The notes under the pieces were generated by a model, which was given only the letters and a program-made list of their open reading frames with translations, did not search any database and was not told the origin of the DNA. A program made the position numbers and the translations under genes. Shown here piece by piece: positions 36,301 to 48,433 of a stretch of DNA of 64,000 bases (position 1 is its first letter; each line of letters begins with the position of its first letter). The stretch comes from Lineus longissimus (Eukaryota; Nemertea; Pilidiophora; Heteronemertea; Lineidae). Location of the stretch: positions 8,806,501 to 8,870,500 of the forward strand of contig NC_088315.1 in the NCBI RefSeq assembly GCF_910592395.1, in the 5' to 3' direction.

Positions 36301-37056
36301 CAAATTACGTCATATCAGTTACAATGTAAATGTAAGTAATATGGTAGAATGAGGTGTTTCCAAAATCACTAAAAACTTATCAATGGGGCAGTAAAATGAA
36401 GTATTTCAGTGCCCTAAAACTTTATCTGAGTTACTGAGTCAATACTGAATTTTTGGTAAGGTATAAGAGTTATAATCGTAGCAAGTTCAGTGTTTGCGTT
36501 ACTGAGTCAATACTGAATTTTTGGTAAGGTATAAGAGTTATAATCGTAGCAAGTTCAGTGTTTGCGTTACTGAGTCAATACTGAATTTTTGGTAAGGTAT
36601 AAGAGTTATAATCGTAGCAAGTTCAGTGTTTGCGTTACTGAGTCAATACTGAATTTTTGGTAAGGTATAAGAGTTATAATCGTAGCAAGTTCAGTGTTTG
36701 CGATCTCTCTCAAATCTTTGACAAATGTTTTGCCTAAAATATCTCAATCTCGGTTACACATTGTTGGATTTCGGCAAAGTGAGTGTTTTAAGTGTTGTTG
36801 GGGTTGTGTTATCAAGCTAATATTATGTTTATCTGGTCTTGAAGTGAATTTTTGGAGATTGGATAACGTTATTTCATTAAACAGACTATAGATAGGAGTC
36901 CCTTTAGCAGACGTTGATCTCCTCAAGACCATTTTATACATCCTCATTTAACAAAGCATACCTTTTTTGCAGCTGACTGGACACATAGAGGAACTCTTAA
37001 ACGCAGCCTACATCAAGTTCGAAACGTGGCAGGCCCGCCGACAAAACAAGCGGTGA
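30843..37056 (+). CDS. GTF2H1: General transcription factor IIH subunit 1 (p62/TFB1)
   Basis: Core subunit of TFIIH, needed for Pol II initiation and nucleotide excision repair in the nucleus. Twelve coding exons: 30843-30990, 31452-31750, 32020-32076, 32641-32734, 33134-33283, 33932-34011, 34252-34470, 34635-34841, 35200-35290, 35788-35903, 36239-36331 and 36973-37056. All phases agree, giving 545 aa against about 548 in human. The N-terminal PH-like domain is residues 1 to about 105. The first BSD domain includes ADEFWANRA (about 139-147) and the second [16 protein letters not shown] (about 213-230). Further matches to the family are [17 protein letters not shown]-like [15 protein letters not shown]-like LSPGGALM and [10 protein letters not shown]. 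The Ser/Glu-rich stretch around 320-349 is the least conserved part. Introns carry MITEs and tandem repeats; none of the exons looks damaged. Confidence 0.96.
32090..32429. mobile_element. 335-bp TTAA element, copy 2
   Basis: Same element as 13558-13892, in the same orientation, starting TTAAAGTGATACTATGATGT and ending CCCTTTAA. It begins 13 bases after the donor at 32077 in GTF2H1 intron 3. The two copies differ by scattered substitutions and a short insertion (GATTA). Confidence 0.8.
33297..33349. repeat. (TCA)n microsatellite
   Basis: About 17 TCA units begin 13 bases after the GTF2H1 donor at 33284. They produce poly-Ser and poly-Asp readings that are not protein. Confidence 0.95.
33468..33597. 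repeat. 13-bp tandem repeat, about 10 units
   Basis: GCTGTGTTAAACA units with small changes (GTTGTG, GCTATG, AAATA) in GTF2H1 intron 5. Confidence 0.9.
35311..35544. mobile_element. 'GTACGCC' TTAA MITE in GTF2H1 intron 9
   Basis: The right end GGCGTAGGCCTTTAA is the complement of the left end of its sister at 55132 (TTAAAGGGGTACGCC, less one substitution or two); here the left end has mutated to TTGAAGGGGT. The shared body includes GGTCCAGGAAAATAGAAATG and a palindromic AAATTT-rich 3' part. Confidence 0.75.
36431..36702. repeat. Four identical 68-bp tandem units
   Basis: Units start at 36431, 36499, 36567 and 36635, each beginning TTACTGAGTCAATACTGAAT. By eye they are identical, pointing to very recent expansion or possibly an assembly artefact. 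Located in the last intron of GTF2H1. Confidence 0.95.
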
Positions 37057-38047
37057 CAGAATGAACAAGCATAGACTATGACAATATTTTTGTACTCGGA
37101 TGAAAATTATGACAAGGAAATGTCACAGGTTTTGCAGTAACCACAAGAAAGTTCCATTGTTCGATGGTTTTTACCTCTGTCGTTTTGGCAGGGGTGCCGT
37201 TCAAAACTGTTTGTTGTTGTTGTTACCTTGAACACAAGGAATTCAACCATCTACGAATAGCAGTGTGTTGTTAACTGCTCCGCTGTCTAAAACCAATTCT
37301 TTTTCTTCCAAAACCCGTCAAGAAATGTACATTATACTAATCAAGGTAAAAAATAGTTTCTGATGACAAACTTTTTAAGACAGCCATCCCTGTATAAGCG
37401 TTAATGAGTTTTGTGTCAGTTTGAGAAGGCCTGTGATATTCCTGTTGTGTTAGTGTAACCATGGCAACTATGTAAAGGATGTCCGACATTGAAGGATAAA
37501 GTTGCATGTGATGATGCAAGAGGGTTCTGAGCCCTTGAACAAAAACGTGAAAGATCAGTGTCCTGGACACTGAAGTGGAGGATGACCAATATGATCTCTT
37601 GCAAAAACCCATTACTTTAGGTTCTTGCCAAAAAATATTACTTTGAAATAATAGTCATTAGAAAAACCCATTACTGTGAACTAATGGGTTTTGCCTCTAG
37701 CTAGTCCTACCTCTGTGAGTTAGTGTCTCCGTACTCCGCATCAAACAACAAAATAATGGATAGCTTATATGCACTCCGTGGTATACTATGAGCCTACGCT
37801 CTCAAAAAGGTGTAGAAGAATCTCTTATTGTATAAATAATGGCCCAAGTCGAAATGTCCTCGAGTCAAATTGTCCCCGGGCTAGCAGGCATCAAAACGCC
37901 CTTGATTAACTACTTGCAAATTTATAGGCATTTAGACCAATTTAGTACCATTCTCATCGTTGAGCTATTGGAAGGAGAGAGAAAATAACCTTTTAAACAA
38001 ACATTTCTTTAAAACATATTTGACAAATGTAAATGTCGAAATGAATT

Positions 38048-38208
38048 CAGTGGAACCTCCCTTGCAGACACCTCTCTATCTATTTAGATCGCTGGGTTTG
38101 GCCCCAAATTGATTGTTTCCATTCAATTTGATCTCTCTAATCAGGACACCTCTATTTAGGAGAGCACTTGTCAGTCCCGCGGGTGTCCTTAATTGAGAGG
38201 TTCTGCTG
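38048..38208. mobile_element. pogo-like MITE after GTF2H1 stop
   Basis: Starts CAGTGGAACCTCCCTTGCAG and ends GAGAGGTTCTGCTG followed by TA. It lies between the GTF2H1 stop and the likely poly(A) signal at 38844, so it may be transcribed in the 3' UTR. Confidence 0.75.
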
Positions 38209-38353
38209 TACATAGCAGACTGGTTATGATGGTACTGGAGTTGGACCAGAATCTAAAAGCGAGGACACTTCGAATTTCATGACAAGGGGACTTGATGTCC
38301 TATAATTGCCCAATACTGCCATGCATCATTACAATCAGTGTCAATCATTCACC

Positions 38354-38822
38354 CGTGATGACATGTATGATCACAATCATTGTCAAACATTAACCAGTGA
38401 TGACATTTATGATCCTTATCATTGTCAAACATTGACACATGATGACATGTATGATCCAACATTCAAACATTAACCTGTGATGACATGTATGATCTTAATC
38501 ATTGTCAAACATTGACACATGATGACATGTATGATCACAATCATTCAAACATTAACCTGTGATGACATGTATGATCACAATCATTGTTAAACATTGATAC
38601 ATGATGACATGTATGATCACAATCATTGTGAAATATTAACACATGATGACATGTATGATCACAATCATTGTGAAATATTCACACATGATGACATGTATGA
38701 TCACGATCAGTGTCAAACATTAACACATGATGACATGTATGATCACGATCAGTGTCAAACATTAACACATGATGACATGTATGATCACGATCATTGTCAA
38801 ACATTAACCCGTGATGACATGT
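38354..38822. repeat. 42-bp minisatellite, about 11 units
   Basis: Units contain TGATGACATGTATGATCACA and CATTGTCAAACATTAAC with small indels. In one frame they read as a repeated THDDMYDH peptide over 38594-38824, ending when the array ends; I treat this as a repeat artefact. Confidence 0.9.
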
Positions 38823-38843
38823 AATATGTGCTCCTTTTGTATC

Positions 38844-38849
38844 AATAAA
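38844..38849 (+). other. Likely poly(A) signal of GTF2H1
   Basis: AATAAA followed by a clear GT-rich stretch (TTGTTGTATTGAAAGTTGTT). This would make the GTF2H1 3' UTR about 1.8 kb and include the MITE at 38048 and the 42-bp minisatellite. Confidence 0.45.
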
Positions 38850-38959
38850 CCACATTGTTGTATTGAAAGTTGTTTTGGAGATTGTTGTTTGCTTTTGCGG
38901 CTCACCACCCTAGCACATCCCAGTCGAAGATTTCTGGAGAGTTCGTTTACCTGGCAAGG

Positions 38960-39090
38960 AGGTCAGTGGCATAGTGGTTAGAGTGCGGTGAGAGTGCCTG
39001 GCTCGAAATCAGAACGATCACCTCTGCTTTGAGCAAGACATCTGAGAACCTACTTTGCTTCCCTCGGCCTAACAGTATCGGTGGGTACCA
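38960..39090 (+). mobile_element. SINE head and core
   Basis: GGTCAGTGGCATAGTGGTTAGAG is an A-box region (given in part), CTGGCTCGAAATCAG a decayed B box, and TTTGAGCAAGACATCTGAG the shared SINE core motif also seen at 19670. Confidence 0.55.
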
Positions 39091-39251
39091 GGAAAAATCA
39101 GGCCACTGTAGCAGACGCTATTTTGCACGCTCCGAACAGGAAAGTGGGTGTGGAAGTACAAAGCACACCCCATTGGGCAGGTATGCTGTACATAGGCATT
39201 CAAAATATGGTAGTCATTGTTCCAGGGGTGTCATGTCGCAAGCAGATTGCT

Positions 39252-39366
39252 TTAAAGGGGTACGCCGTTCATAATTACTATTGGTCCAGGAAAATAGAAA
39301 TGTAGTTATACATAATGCTGTAGTGCAGTTATTATGCATACAAATTTGCTGAATCTTAATATTCTA
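39252..39366. mobile_element. 'GTACGCC' TTAA MITE, 3'-truncated
   Basis: Starts TTAAAGGGGTACGCCGTTCA, the same end as 55132, and carries the shared body GGTCCAGGAAAATAGAAATG. The match ends near 39366. Confidence 0.7.
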
Positions 39367-40097
39367 ACACACAAAGTGGGCCTGCTGATAACCGGTTGGT
39401 GAGGCTGATGAGATCACATCCAAATGGTCCTGGAATCCTCTCCCAGTGGATTTTCTGCCTATTTTGTGGTGTCAGCACCGATACCCCATCCCGACAATAT
39501 CGGGCCATTTCACTCGATACATACATACTCCATCGGAACCATGCGTAAGGAGAAGTCGTGTTGTAGGCCCTGTTTGCAAGAGGATGCCGATACCCACACT
39601 GCAAGTGAACAGTACAACTCAGATCGAGAGGGAACATTTCTCTATATTGTGCCAGTTTCATACCTGAATTAACAATCAAGCAAGGCTTTTTTCTTTGACA
39701 CGTTTCAGCTTTATTCATATAACTATAAGGACTGAAAAATTTAGCAAGGTATAGCGCTACACACACGTCGGGACTAGTCCTACAAACACGTAGGCTTGCG
39801 ATTATGTGAGGCATCAACATCAAACAAATCAAGTGGAGTCTCTTTTAGCCCTTTCACTACCGCAGGGTTAAGGCAGTGTACCGCAAGCCTGGCCCACAGC
39901 CGGTATAAACCAAGCGGCCAACTTGGCTTGGGAAAAGTTTCATTGTAAAAAACTAGCATTACCAAATTTTAGAGACAAAATCTGCATTGAATTGACTTCA
40001 GTTCTGCCATCCCAATAATTGTGATTCGCTAGAATCAGATATACAGAAGTTCTATTAAAATTTTATTCAAGTTAATAGAATTTCAAAATGCCTATTG

Positions 40098-43000
40098 TCA
40101 TAAGCTTGAATCTTTGCTGGAAAGATATTCTAAGAACTTTAATATTTCCTCGGCAAAAAATTGTGGGTACTTGAGGTGGGGATGGTGACCTCCTGCATTC
40201 AACTTTACACCTCGAGGATAACCTTTGAAGTCCACTCCTGGAAAAAAAAGAGAAGATTGCTTTCAAGAACTTTTACATAACCATGATAACTTCAAAAAGC
40301 CTCGAAATCTATTGCATGAGGATATACAGTCATGAGAGAGACTCTAAAAGCTTTAAATTGAAGGCAGTGTCTATTCTATCGAAATTTGACGATGTCAATT
40401 GGATTGATAGGCCACACTGCCAACTCCATGGTTTACAAAGTAGACTTGTAACATTTTAAAGAGGTTCAGATTTTGATCCGAAAACAAGAACAAGGTGATT
40501 CTTTCTCTGGTTTCTGAGCATATTCCATGAGAATTTACACACAAACAACTGTTACCACTTCTACAGTGTTCATTGATTCCTCCCCATAGAATGGTCACGG
40601 TCATGCAAGAAAGATTAGAAGATTATGCAAGGAGCCTCATGGCCTAGTGGTTTACACTGCCGGCCACCACGCAATTGGGCCCGGGGAGAACCCAGGATCG
40701 TATGTCTGGATAAACCGGCGTGGCTTTCAAGGAACTAAAATTCCTGGCTCTTCACAGTCCTTCAAATGAGACTCAAAACCGAGGTTCCTTGTACCTGGTG
40801 TCTATGCCAGGGCAAGCTAAGACCCCACCAAGTGAGAAACATGAGCAGCTTGCGTGGACTCTATCTCTCTCGCCAAAGTCGGACCACTAGGCCAATAAAC
40901 CCAATTGGCGCCTAACCGTAGTGGCACGCAGGATACGCTCATCCCGCCTTGGAGGAGGATTACTCCTAGGAGAATGACCCCTCCAAGTACAGAGCGAACG
41001 CTGAAGAAGAAGATTAGGCAGACAAATCCCATGCTCACCTGACGTCTCCACACCGCCACCCACATCAAGTGTGGCCACCCGGTGTGGACTGATGCCAAGA
41101 AGATCTAGAAACTCGGCAGCCTTATCTGGTGAAATGAACCGGTCATCGTCAGTGTACACGGCCAGGACTGGGACGTGCTTTAGACTGAGGGACATCGCAA
41201 AGCTGCCTATCTGTCGTGAGAAGAGAAACGGATTATTTTGTCCGCTGCAGAAATGGCAAAGTACGAGCTGCAATGCCAATGATAATCACAGCGAAATGCA
41301 CAGGCGAGGGAAATTTAACAATGTTGTAAAGGGAGTCTGTAGGCAGGAGCCAATAGGGGTCTCTTCCATCTGACAGTACATCAAAACCATTCACGCTTGT
41401 ACGAGCAATGTATTTCATGCCAAATCAAACACAACTTGGTTCCCTAACTGTGGATAGAAGTCACCCAAAGATGACCAATTTGACTCCCTGGCACCTGCCG
41501 TTTCATGACCACCACACCAATGATTGTGCGCTGTGTCAGAGTATGAATTCGGCCAGAGAGAGATGAAATTAACACAATGCCTTACGTCTCTGAACTGCGA
41601 GTTTGATATGGCAAGAAGGGCTTGCATCATGTGTCGAGGGTCTTCAGCTGTGAATCCAAACTGTGTCGACTTATTTCTGACGTACTTCTTGGCAATGTTT
41701 TTCCAAAACAAACTGTCTTGCTTGCTGGCCAAACTCTTCACAAACAGATAAGTCTCAATGCACCTGAAATATGATTGATTTTGATAGTGATAAATTCACT
41801 TTCAGTAATCATTTCAGTGGAACCTCCCTAAGCAGAATAATCTATGAGTAGGTCACCCTTTTCACAACAGCAATGTTGAAATTTATATTCAGTATGTATT
41901 CATGCAATAGGAAATTTTCAAATTTAATTGAAAATTTCAAATTTTTCACCAATGGCGTAGGCCTTTAACATATCCCCGAGATAGGACAATTTGGTCAGAA
42001 TTACTGAGCTACACTTGAGGCAGGTCGAAAGCGGAGTGTCTTCATGTCCATTTCTTCCGTGAACATATTCAACTTACTCGAGATTGTGTGGTAAAGGACA
42101 AATAGTGGTCAACGCTTTGACCTTATTCGACTGTGACAATATCTTCAAAGCAGCAGAACTTCCAGAACTGTGGGCAACAATCATGTCTATTCTGGAAAAA
42201 AGAAAATAATTCTTGTCCATGTACTATATCATAAACTACATTTTTAATTTTAATTTTTGATTAGTTACTCAGTAAATAACAAATTATTGTCAGTATCTAT
42301 CTTTTGATAGAACAAGTACAGTGGAACCGCCCTAGGCAGACACCTCTGTATTAAGGACACCCTCTCTATTCAGGACCCATCTTTTGGTCCCAAATTTGTT
42401 CTTCCCTTTTCATCTGACCTCTCGAATCAGAATGCCTCTCTATTAAGGACAGCATTTGCCAGTCCCGAAGAAGTCCTTAATAGAGAGGTGCCTCGGTAGT
42501 TCACATTTCTTGTAGGCAGATTCTCTCATGAAATAATAATAATAATAATAATGAGTCTTTTATATAGTGCAATTCCATGACACTATAGTTCTCGCTCAAA
42601 GCGCTTTGGGATATCATATTATTACCCCGGTTTCCACAGAAATCAATCAGGGGTTTCAAGGAGCAACCAGAAGGTGCTCACTTGAACTCGACCAGTAGGG
42701 GAACTAAGCAGTGACTCGGCCGGGAGTCGAACCCACGACAAATATCATCGGTCAAGTAATTGCTCCGTTGATAGGGTCTGTTAGAAACTACATAACCATC
42801 CCCAGTTATGCATGGACTGTTCGGCTGGAACTTTACTCACTTTGGTACACCTATTTCACTAAGGAAGTCGAGCAAGAAGTCTGTACGTTCTTCTGTACTC
42901 TGTATAAAGGCCTCATCGTCCATCTGTACAAGGCCTTTTGTAAACCCATATCCTAGAGAGAAATTTGTTTTTTATTGTAGATCTATGTATACTAGTTAAT

Positions 43001-43832
43001 TTCATAATTGCAAAAAAAGTAATAAAACCGAGAGGAAAAAGGAATGCGTATTTATGTCTTGATCACCCTGACAGAGTTTGCTGCCAAAAGTCTAAATGAA
43101 GTCTAAATTGTTTCGAAATATGGCTGCAGAACCTGGCCAATGAAACCAAAGGTGGAGAAAACCGATGTATTTCTTACCAGGCATATTAGGTGCAATAACT
43201 CGAATTCCTTTCGTTACAAGAATATCGATGATGGGCACGAAATCATGATGGGATCCTGGCGCTCCATGAACCATCATAACTGTCTGACATTCCTCATGAC
43301 CACGAGCTCCAGTATCTATGTAAGAAGTACTGAATTTGATATGATACGGGTCATCCTCGTATATTTCTCCACATGTTTCAACAAGCGTTTCTTTTATCGG
43401 CCAGCGATCGTCTGTATGTTTGCAGGTGTGTACGAAGTCGAACTGTCGTTCTTTGCCTGCTCCGGAACCAAAAAGATGCGCTCTTTGAAAGAAGTTCACA
43501 CGTTTGGTGAGACTGTCCCTCTGATTGAAATTTGCGAATGACTGTGCCAGTGGCAGTGGTGATGCAGAAAACAGCGACAAATTAGATGAGATAACGTCCA
43601 TTTTTCTTTGCTTAACATGGGTTGACGATTTTCCTACCGGGGACAGGAGATCATCTTTAATTGAGGTCAACGTCACAAAAGTTCTCTGGTTTAGCAGTGA
43701 GGTAACATTTTGATGTGTCGACCCAAACTTGTTTTGTTGAAATTTTCCAAAAACGTTTTCTGCACTTTTTTGTAAATTTCTGTTGTTGCTTCGACTGACA
43801 AGCCGACACAGTTGAACCTGAGTAGTCCACAT
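40098..43832 (-). CDS. Alpha/beta hydrolase, DUF1057 family, probable mitochondrial leader
   Basis: Six exons: 43832-43178, 42952-42841, 42191-42078, 41763-41586, 41210-41039 and 40237-40098. Phases agree at every junction, giving 456 aa. The oxyanion-hole motif HGAPGSHHDF is at 189-198. The nucleophile elbow is AHSSG with Ser264. The acid is one of Asp374-376 (YTDDDRF) and the base His428 or 429 (AGGHHPHLKYP), so a full catalytic triad is present. HGAPGSH-DF is typical of the DUF1057 group known from nematodes; its substrate is unknown. The first 60 residues are rich in Arg, Lys, Ser, Thr, Asn and Gln and poor in acids, as in a mitochondrial presequence. Residues 60-130 are less conserved-looking. 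A SINE ends just inside intron 5. An AATAAA on the minus strand lies at 40067-40062. Confidence 0.9.
40627..41014 (+). mobile_element. tRNA-derived SINE, copy B
   Basis: Near-identical to 21048-21448 with small deletions, including one that removes part of the B box. It has the same (GAA)n tail and ends 25 bases short of the hydrolase exon ending at 41039. Confidence 0.85.
41817..41968. mobile_element. Composite of two MITE fragments
   Basis: A pogo-like left end (CAGTGGAACCTCCCTAAGCA) runs into the right half of the 'GTACGCC' element, which ends GGCGTAGGCCTTTAA at 41968. One element seems to have inserted into, or recombined with, the other. Confidence 0.55.
42319..42499. mobile_element. 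pogo-like MITE in hydrolase intron 2
   Basis: Left end CAGTGGAACCGCCCTAGGCA after TA; the right end is decayed (GAGAGGTGCCTCGGTAG). Family interior blocks are clear. Confidence 0.7.
42537..42790 (-). mobile_element. LINE-type 3' tail, reversed
   Basis: Read on the minus strand this ends CAAAGCGCTTTGAGCGAGAA...CTATATAAAAGACTCATT(ATT)n, the same plan as the LINE tail at 11420-11497. A related stretch in the other orientation lies at 59325-59420. No protein remains. Confidence 0.5.
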
Positions 43833-46800
43833 AACTAGTTCTTCAAATTCAAAAGTAGATTTTCAGTAGATCTTCCTGTAAATCATGATTTTGATGCGAT
43901 TCTAAATGTTCAATGTCATGAAAGCCACATGGGGGATTTCCCAATGATTTGTAACTCAGAAACTGTAACATTTCAATATTTCACCGCAAGTTAATTTCTT
44001 TAATGGATCATTAAGAATAATTCTATGATAACACATCAAATATGGTTTTGATTCAGAGTTGACAGTAAACATTTACATTATTTATTGATTCTTTAGAAAA
44101 CTGTAGAACAGGCTTTCATAACCATTACATTTATCTGATCTGTTATAGGATTCCCCAGTTCCTGTGACGTCATCACAAAAGGTAAACACGGAAGTAAAAA
44201 ACTTTTGAGGTTTTTGTGGTAATGTGGTTTTCAAAGTTATTCTTGTGGTCATTTGGTGATCGAATTGTCGTTTCTTTGCCATGTTTAGTTTCAGATGCAA
44301 ACCCAGCATTATTTGAATATGTTGTGGGTTGATGGCAGTGCTGTTGTCTAAGTAATAGGATTTATAGGGAGTCGAAAAGTCCCATCTACCTTAATTCCTA
44401 ATCCCTTCCTACATCCTAGTTCCTAATTCCTTAATTTCTTTCTTCTTTCCTGTTCTTTCTCTTTCAAAATGGTTTTTCTTCTCATAGCAGTTGCCACAAA
44501 GTGCTGGCTAGGCCTTGACCAATACGGTTTTGCCTGTGAAGACCTATTGGTTAGGCGATTTATTGTTACTCACTTACTGTCATCATGTCCATCTATGCCT
44601 CAATATGAGGTCACGTCGCCAAAGATTCATGACTTTTGAAATACGAATGGTTTATCACCAGTATGAATCCACATTCCTCAGATGACCACAGTCACTTGCA
44701 TCACCAGGTGGAACCCCAAACCCTCTTGGAAGGCCACCTGATACTAGTATACTAGAGGTGGCTAAATTGGATTTGATTTTAATGTGTCATCAATCTCTAA
44801 CCCTCAAAAGGCCCCTGCCTGCTAAAAAGCTCCCTAGGAAAACATAATATGAGTATCAAACTCTATTGTAAAATTACCTAAACCACCCCATCCCCACCTG
44901 ACAAGTAAAAACCAGAAAGAAAACTCTGCTGGAACCCCAGGAAACTCCCTTTAATAGTACCAATTAATCCATGTAATTAAAGAACCTCCTAACACTGTAA
45001 ATCACAACAGTAAATTGCTCAGGTCCACATGGTTAAGTTTACCTTTCCAAAATCAATAATTTTTCAATAAAATTATTAATTTAAATCATGAATGGATGGT
45101 AGTATTGTGTGATAAACGATTTCTGTTTTCATTATGCTAATATAAGTGCTGCAACAGATGGTTGCGTGAAGAACATCTTATTGAAGTAACTTCGAGTTGA
45201 TTAAGGAGGCCTACATCTATGGCTCCATGAAAGGTGGCTTGATATTTCCCACAAAAATCAATTTCAATAGAACTTGTGGCATTGTCTGTGATGGGCTGAC
45301 TGGGGTTCAGTAGGGGCGGGCTGCATTATCTACTCATGGTCAGTCTACGTTTTATCTAAGGCTGTCCCATCCCTTAAAGGCTTACACCGTTTGTTTACTT
45401 TGCTGGCCGTAATGAAAATGTCACACGTCACTGCCATGCCAGCATGCCCAGAGAAAACCTATCGTTTTTTGCAGATCTGTGATGATTAAAACAATACACC
45501 GTGTAATATTCTCGTACGACAACTTGAGTACACAGATACGCCAAATTAACATGCAGTGTTTGGGAAAATTGATCCACGCAGCAATTGTATACATATAACG
45601 TGCAATGATTCAGACTATCAGCATCGCCTGGACTTATATTTTTCAATATGACGACATCGAATGGTTTGAGAGGGACTACGTCCGTCCCCAAACCTCGCCC
45701 CAGTAGACCTTCTAATGTTAGAATCATGCGAATGAGTAATTATGGTAAACCTGCCTCAGGTCTGTCCAAATTCACGCTAGGGCGGTTGACTCGGAGCCTC
45801 AATGTGGCCAAACCCAAAAAAAGCTCTTGCCCACCCACAGATCAACACAGCTGCGTGTTTGAATACCAGCAACTTTGTTTGCCAGACATGTGGAAACAGT
45901 CGATATTGTGAGCCTCCCTTTGGGGCCCACATGTCCACAGCTGTTCGTGATGTATACATTCTATAGTTCGGCTGTTGGACTCGACCAACCGCTATAAAGC
46001 AGAATACTGATGGTAGTGTCTGTTCGGGTCAGTCTGTATCTTAGGGTGTAACAATTTGAAACATAAAGAAAGGATAATTGTTTCAAGCGGAAAATTTTTT
46101 AAATTTTTGTGGTGAGTATATTTATCTCATATTTGCCCTTATCATTTCGAATTGTGTGATATTGCATTTCTTGATGATGAGCATGATGGGTTGCGCAATG
46201 ACAGTTATGAAGGATTAACTGGTCCGTAGAGGCCTATTGGCGGAACAAGAATTCGTGGAGGTCTAACGTGGGATTTTCCCACTGTCAAGTGATCATCCAC
46301 TCTTTCAGTTCAGTAGAAGTTATCTTTTGAGCAGTTTTGGGGAGCTTTGGGAATTGGGATTTGAAATCTTGTCATGAAATTATGATCATAATGTAAACAA
46401 AGCATTTGTGAAAGGCATTTGTAATAGTATATGCCTTTCGCTTAATCAGCTCAGTTAATCATATCAATGGATAACAAATGAGACTACATGTATAAGTCAT
46501 TTCTACTTGACCTATTGACCTGGCATAAAAAGCTGTGACGTCTGAAATCCCATGATGTTGGTGATAACAAATATTGACTACATCATTGCATAGAAGTATT
46601 GGTACAGCCTTTGTCAAAGATCTACTTCCTGGTGGGTACTAGGGCCAGAATATTTGCTGAAGAAGCTTTGAGGTAAGCCTGTGTCCATATTTTGCTTGCA
46701 GTGTAGCATACCTGAATATTTTCTCAAAGTTCTTTCTCACTGATTTGAATTTTGTCTGGCTCATGGCTTCTGTCCTATTGTTTCCTTTCTTATCAAATAA

Positions 46801-46880
46801 AATTGACTGAGTGGACTTGGTTTCAGTGGCCGTCATTATATGACCTTGTCATGGTCACAGCAGTTAGAATTGATTGGATT
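43833..46880. other. Intergenic region upstream of the hydrolase
   Basis: I see no gene. A consensus CRE (TGACGTCA) is at 44165-44172, about 330 bases upstream of the hydrolase start and in range of its promoter. Two overlapping open frames at 45428-45911 lack any family signal. The rest is A+T-rich unique sequence with a MITE-like end near 45375. Confidence 0.4.
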
Positions 46881-48433
46881 ATGTCACAGCCATCTGGCAG
46901 ATACAGTCACAGCTGTCTGACAGATGGGCTTCAGTCACAGCCGTCTGACAGATCGGGCAGCAGTCACAACTGTCTGTGAGATTAGGTTACAGTCACAGCC
47001 ATCTGTCAGATTAGGGGACAGTCACAGCCATCTGACAGATTGGACTGTAGACAAAACTATCTGACAGATTGGGCTGCAGTCACAGTTGTATGACAGATTA
47101 GGTTTCAGTCACAGACATATCAGGCAGATTGGGCTACAGTCACAGCCATATCTGACAGAATAGGCTACAGTTTGAGCCATCAGACTGATTGGGCTGCAGT
47201 CACAGCCATCTGACAGATTGGACTACAGTCACAGCCATCAGACAGATTGGGTTACAGTCACAGCCATCTGACAGATTGGGTTACAGTCACAGCCATCTGA
47301 CAGATAGGGTTACAGTCACAGCCATCTGACAGATTGGACTACAGTCACAGCCATCTGACAGATTGGGTTACAGTCACAGCCATCTGACAGATTGGGTTAC
47401 AGTCACAGCCATCTGACAGATTGGACTACAGTCACAGCCATCTGACAGGTTGGACTACAGTCACAGCCATCTGACAGATTGGGTTACAGTCACAGCCATC
47501 TGACAGATTGGGTTACAGTCACAGCCATCTGACAGATTGGGTTACAGTCACAGCCATCTGACAGATTGGGTTACAGTCACAGCCATCTGTCAGATTAGGT
47601 TACAGTCACAGCCATCTGACAGATAAGGTTACAGTCACAGCCATCTGACAGATTGGACTACAGTCACAGCCATCTGACAGATTGGGTTACAGTCACAGCC
47701 ATCTGTCAGATTAGGTTACAGTCACAGCCATCTGACAGATAAGGTTACAGTCACAGCCATCTGACAGATTGGGCTACAGTTACAGCCATCAGACAGATTG
47801 GGTTACAGTCACAGCCATCTGACAGATTGGGTTACAGTCACAGCCATCTGACAGATTGGGTTACAGTCACAGCCATCTGACAGATTGGACTACAGTCACA
47901 GCCATCTGACAGATTGGACTACAGTCACAGCCATCTGACAGATTGGGTTACAGTCACAGCCATCTGACAGATTGGGTTACAGTCACAGCCATCTGACAGA
48001 TTGGGTTACAGTCACAGCCATCTGACAGATTGGGTTACAGTCACAGCCATCTGTCAGATTAGGTTACAGTCACAGCCATCTGACAGATAAGGTTACAGTC
48101 ACAGCCATCTGTCAGATTAGGTTACAGTCACAGCCATCTGTCAGATTAGGTTACAGTCACAGCCATCAGACTGATTGGGCTGCAGTCACAGCCATCTGTC
48201 AGATTGGGCTACAGTCACAGCCATCTGACAGATTGGGCTACAGTCACAGCCATCTGACAGATTGGGCTACAGTCACGCAGCCATCTGACAGATTGGGCTA
48301 CAGTTACAGCCATCTGACAGATTGGGCTACAGTTACAGCCATCTGACAGATTGGGCTACAGTCACAGCCATCTGACAGATTGGGCTACAGTCACGCAGCC
48401 ATCTGACAGATTGGGCTACAGTCACAACCATCT
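46881..48433. repeat. 29-bp minisatellite, left block (about 53 units)
   Basis: The consensus unit starts CAGTCACAGCCATCTGACAG and ends with nine bases that vary between ATTGGGTTA, ATTGGGCTA, ATTGGACTA and ATAAGGTTA. The left edge is diverged and the right part is homogenised. Longer-range patterns of variant order repeat (for example runs around 47580-47700 and 47690-47760). A 31-bp variant has an extra GC (CACGCAGCC). Confidence 0.95.

Noticed and set aside
38594-38824. Open frame with repeated THDDMYDH peptide
   Set aside because: It is wholly inside the 42-bp minisatellite; a 42-bp unit has no net frame shift, so an open frame is expected by chance.
45428-45911. Overlapping frames on both strands
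   Set aside because: Neither has family features; overlapping open frames on both strands suggest chance in a locally C/G-richer patch.
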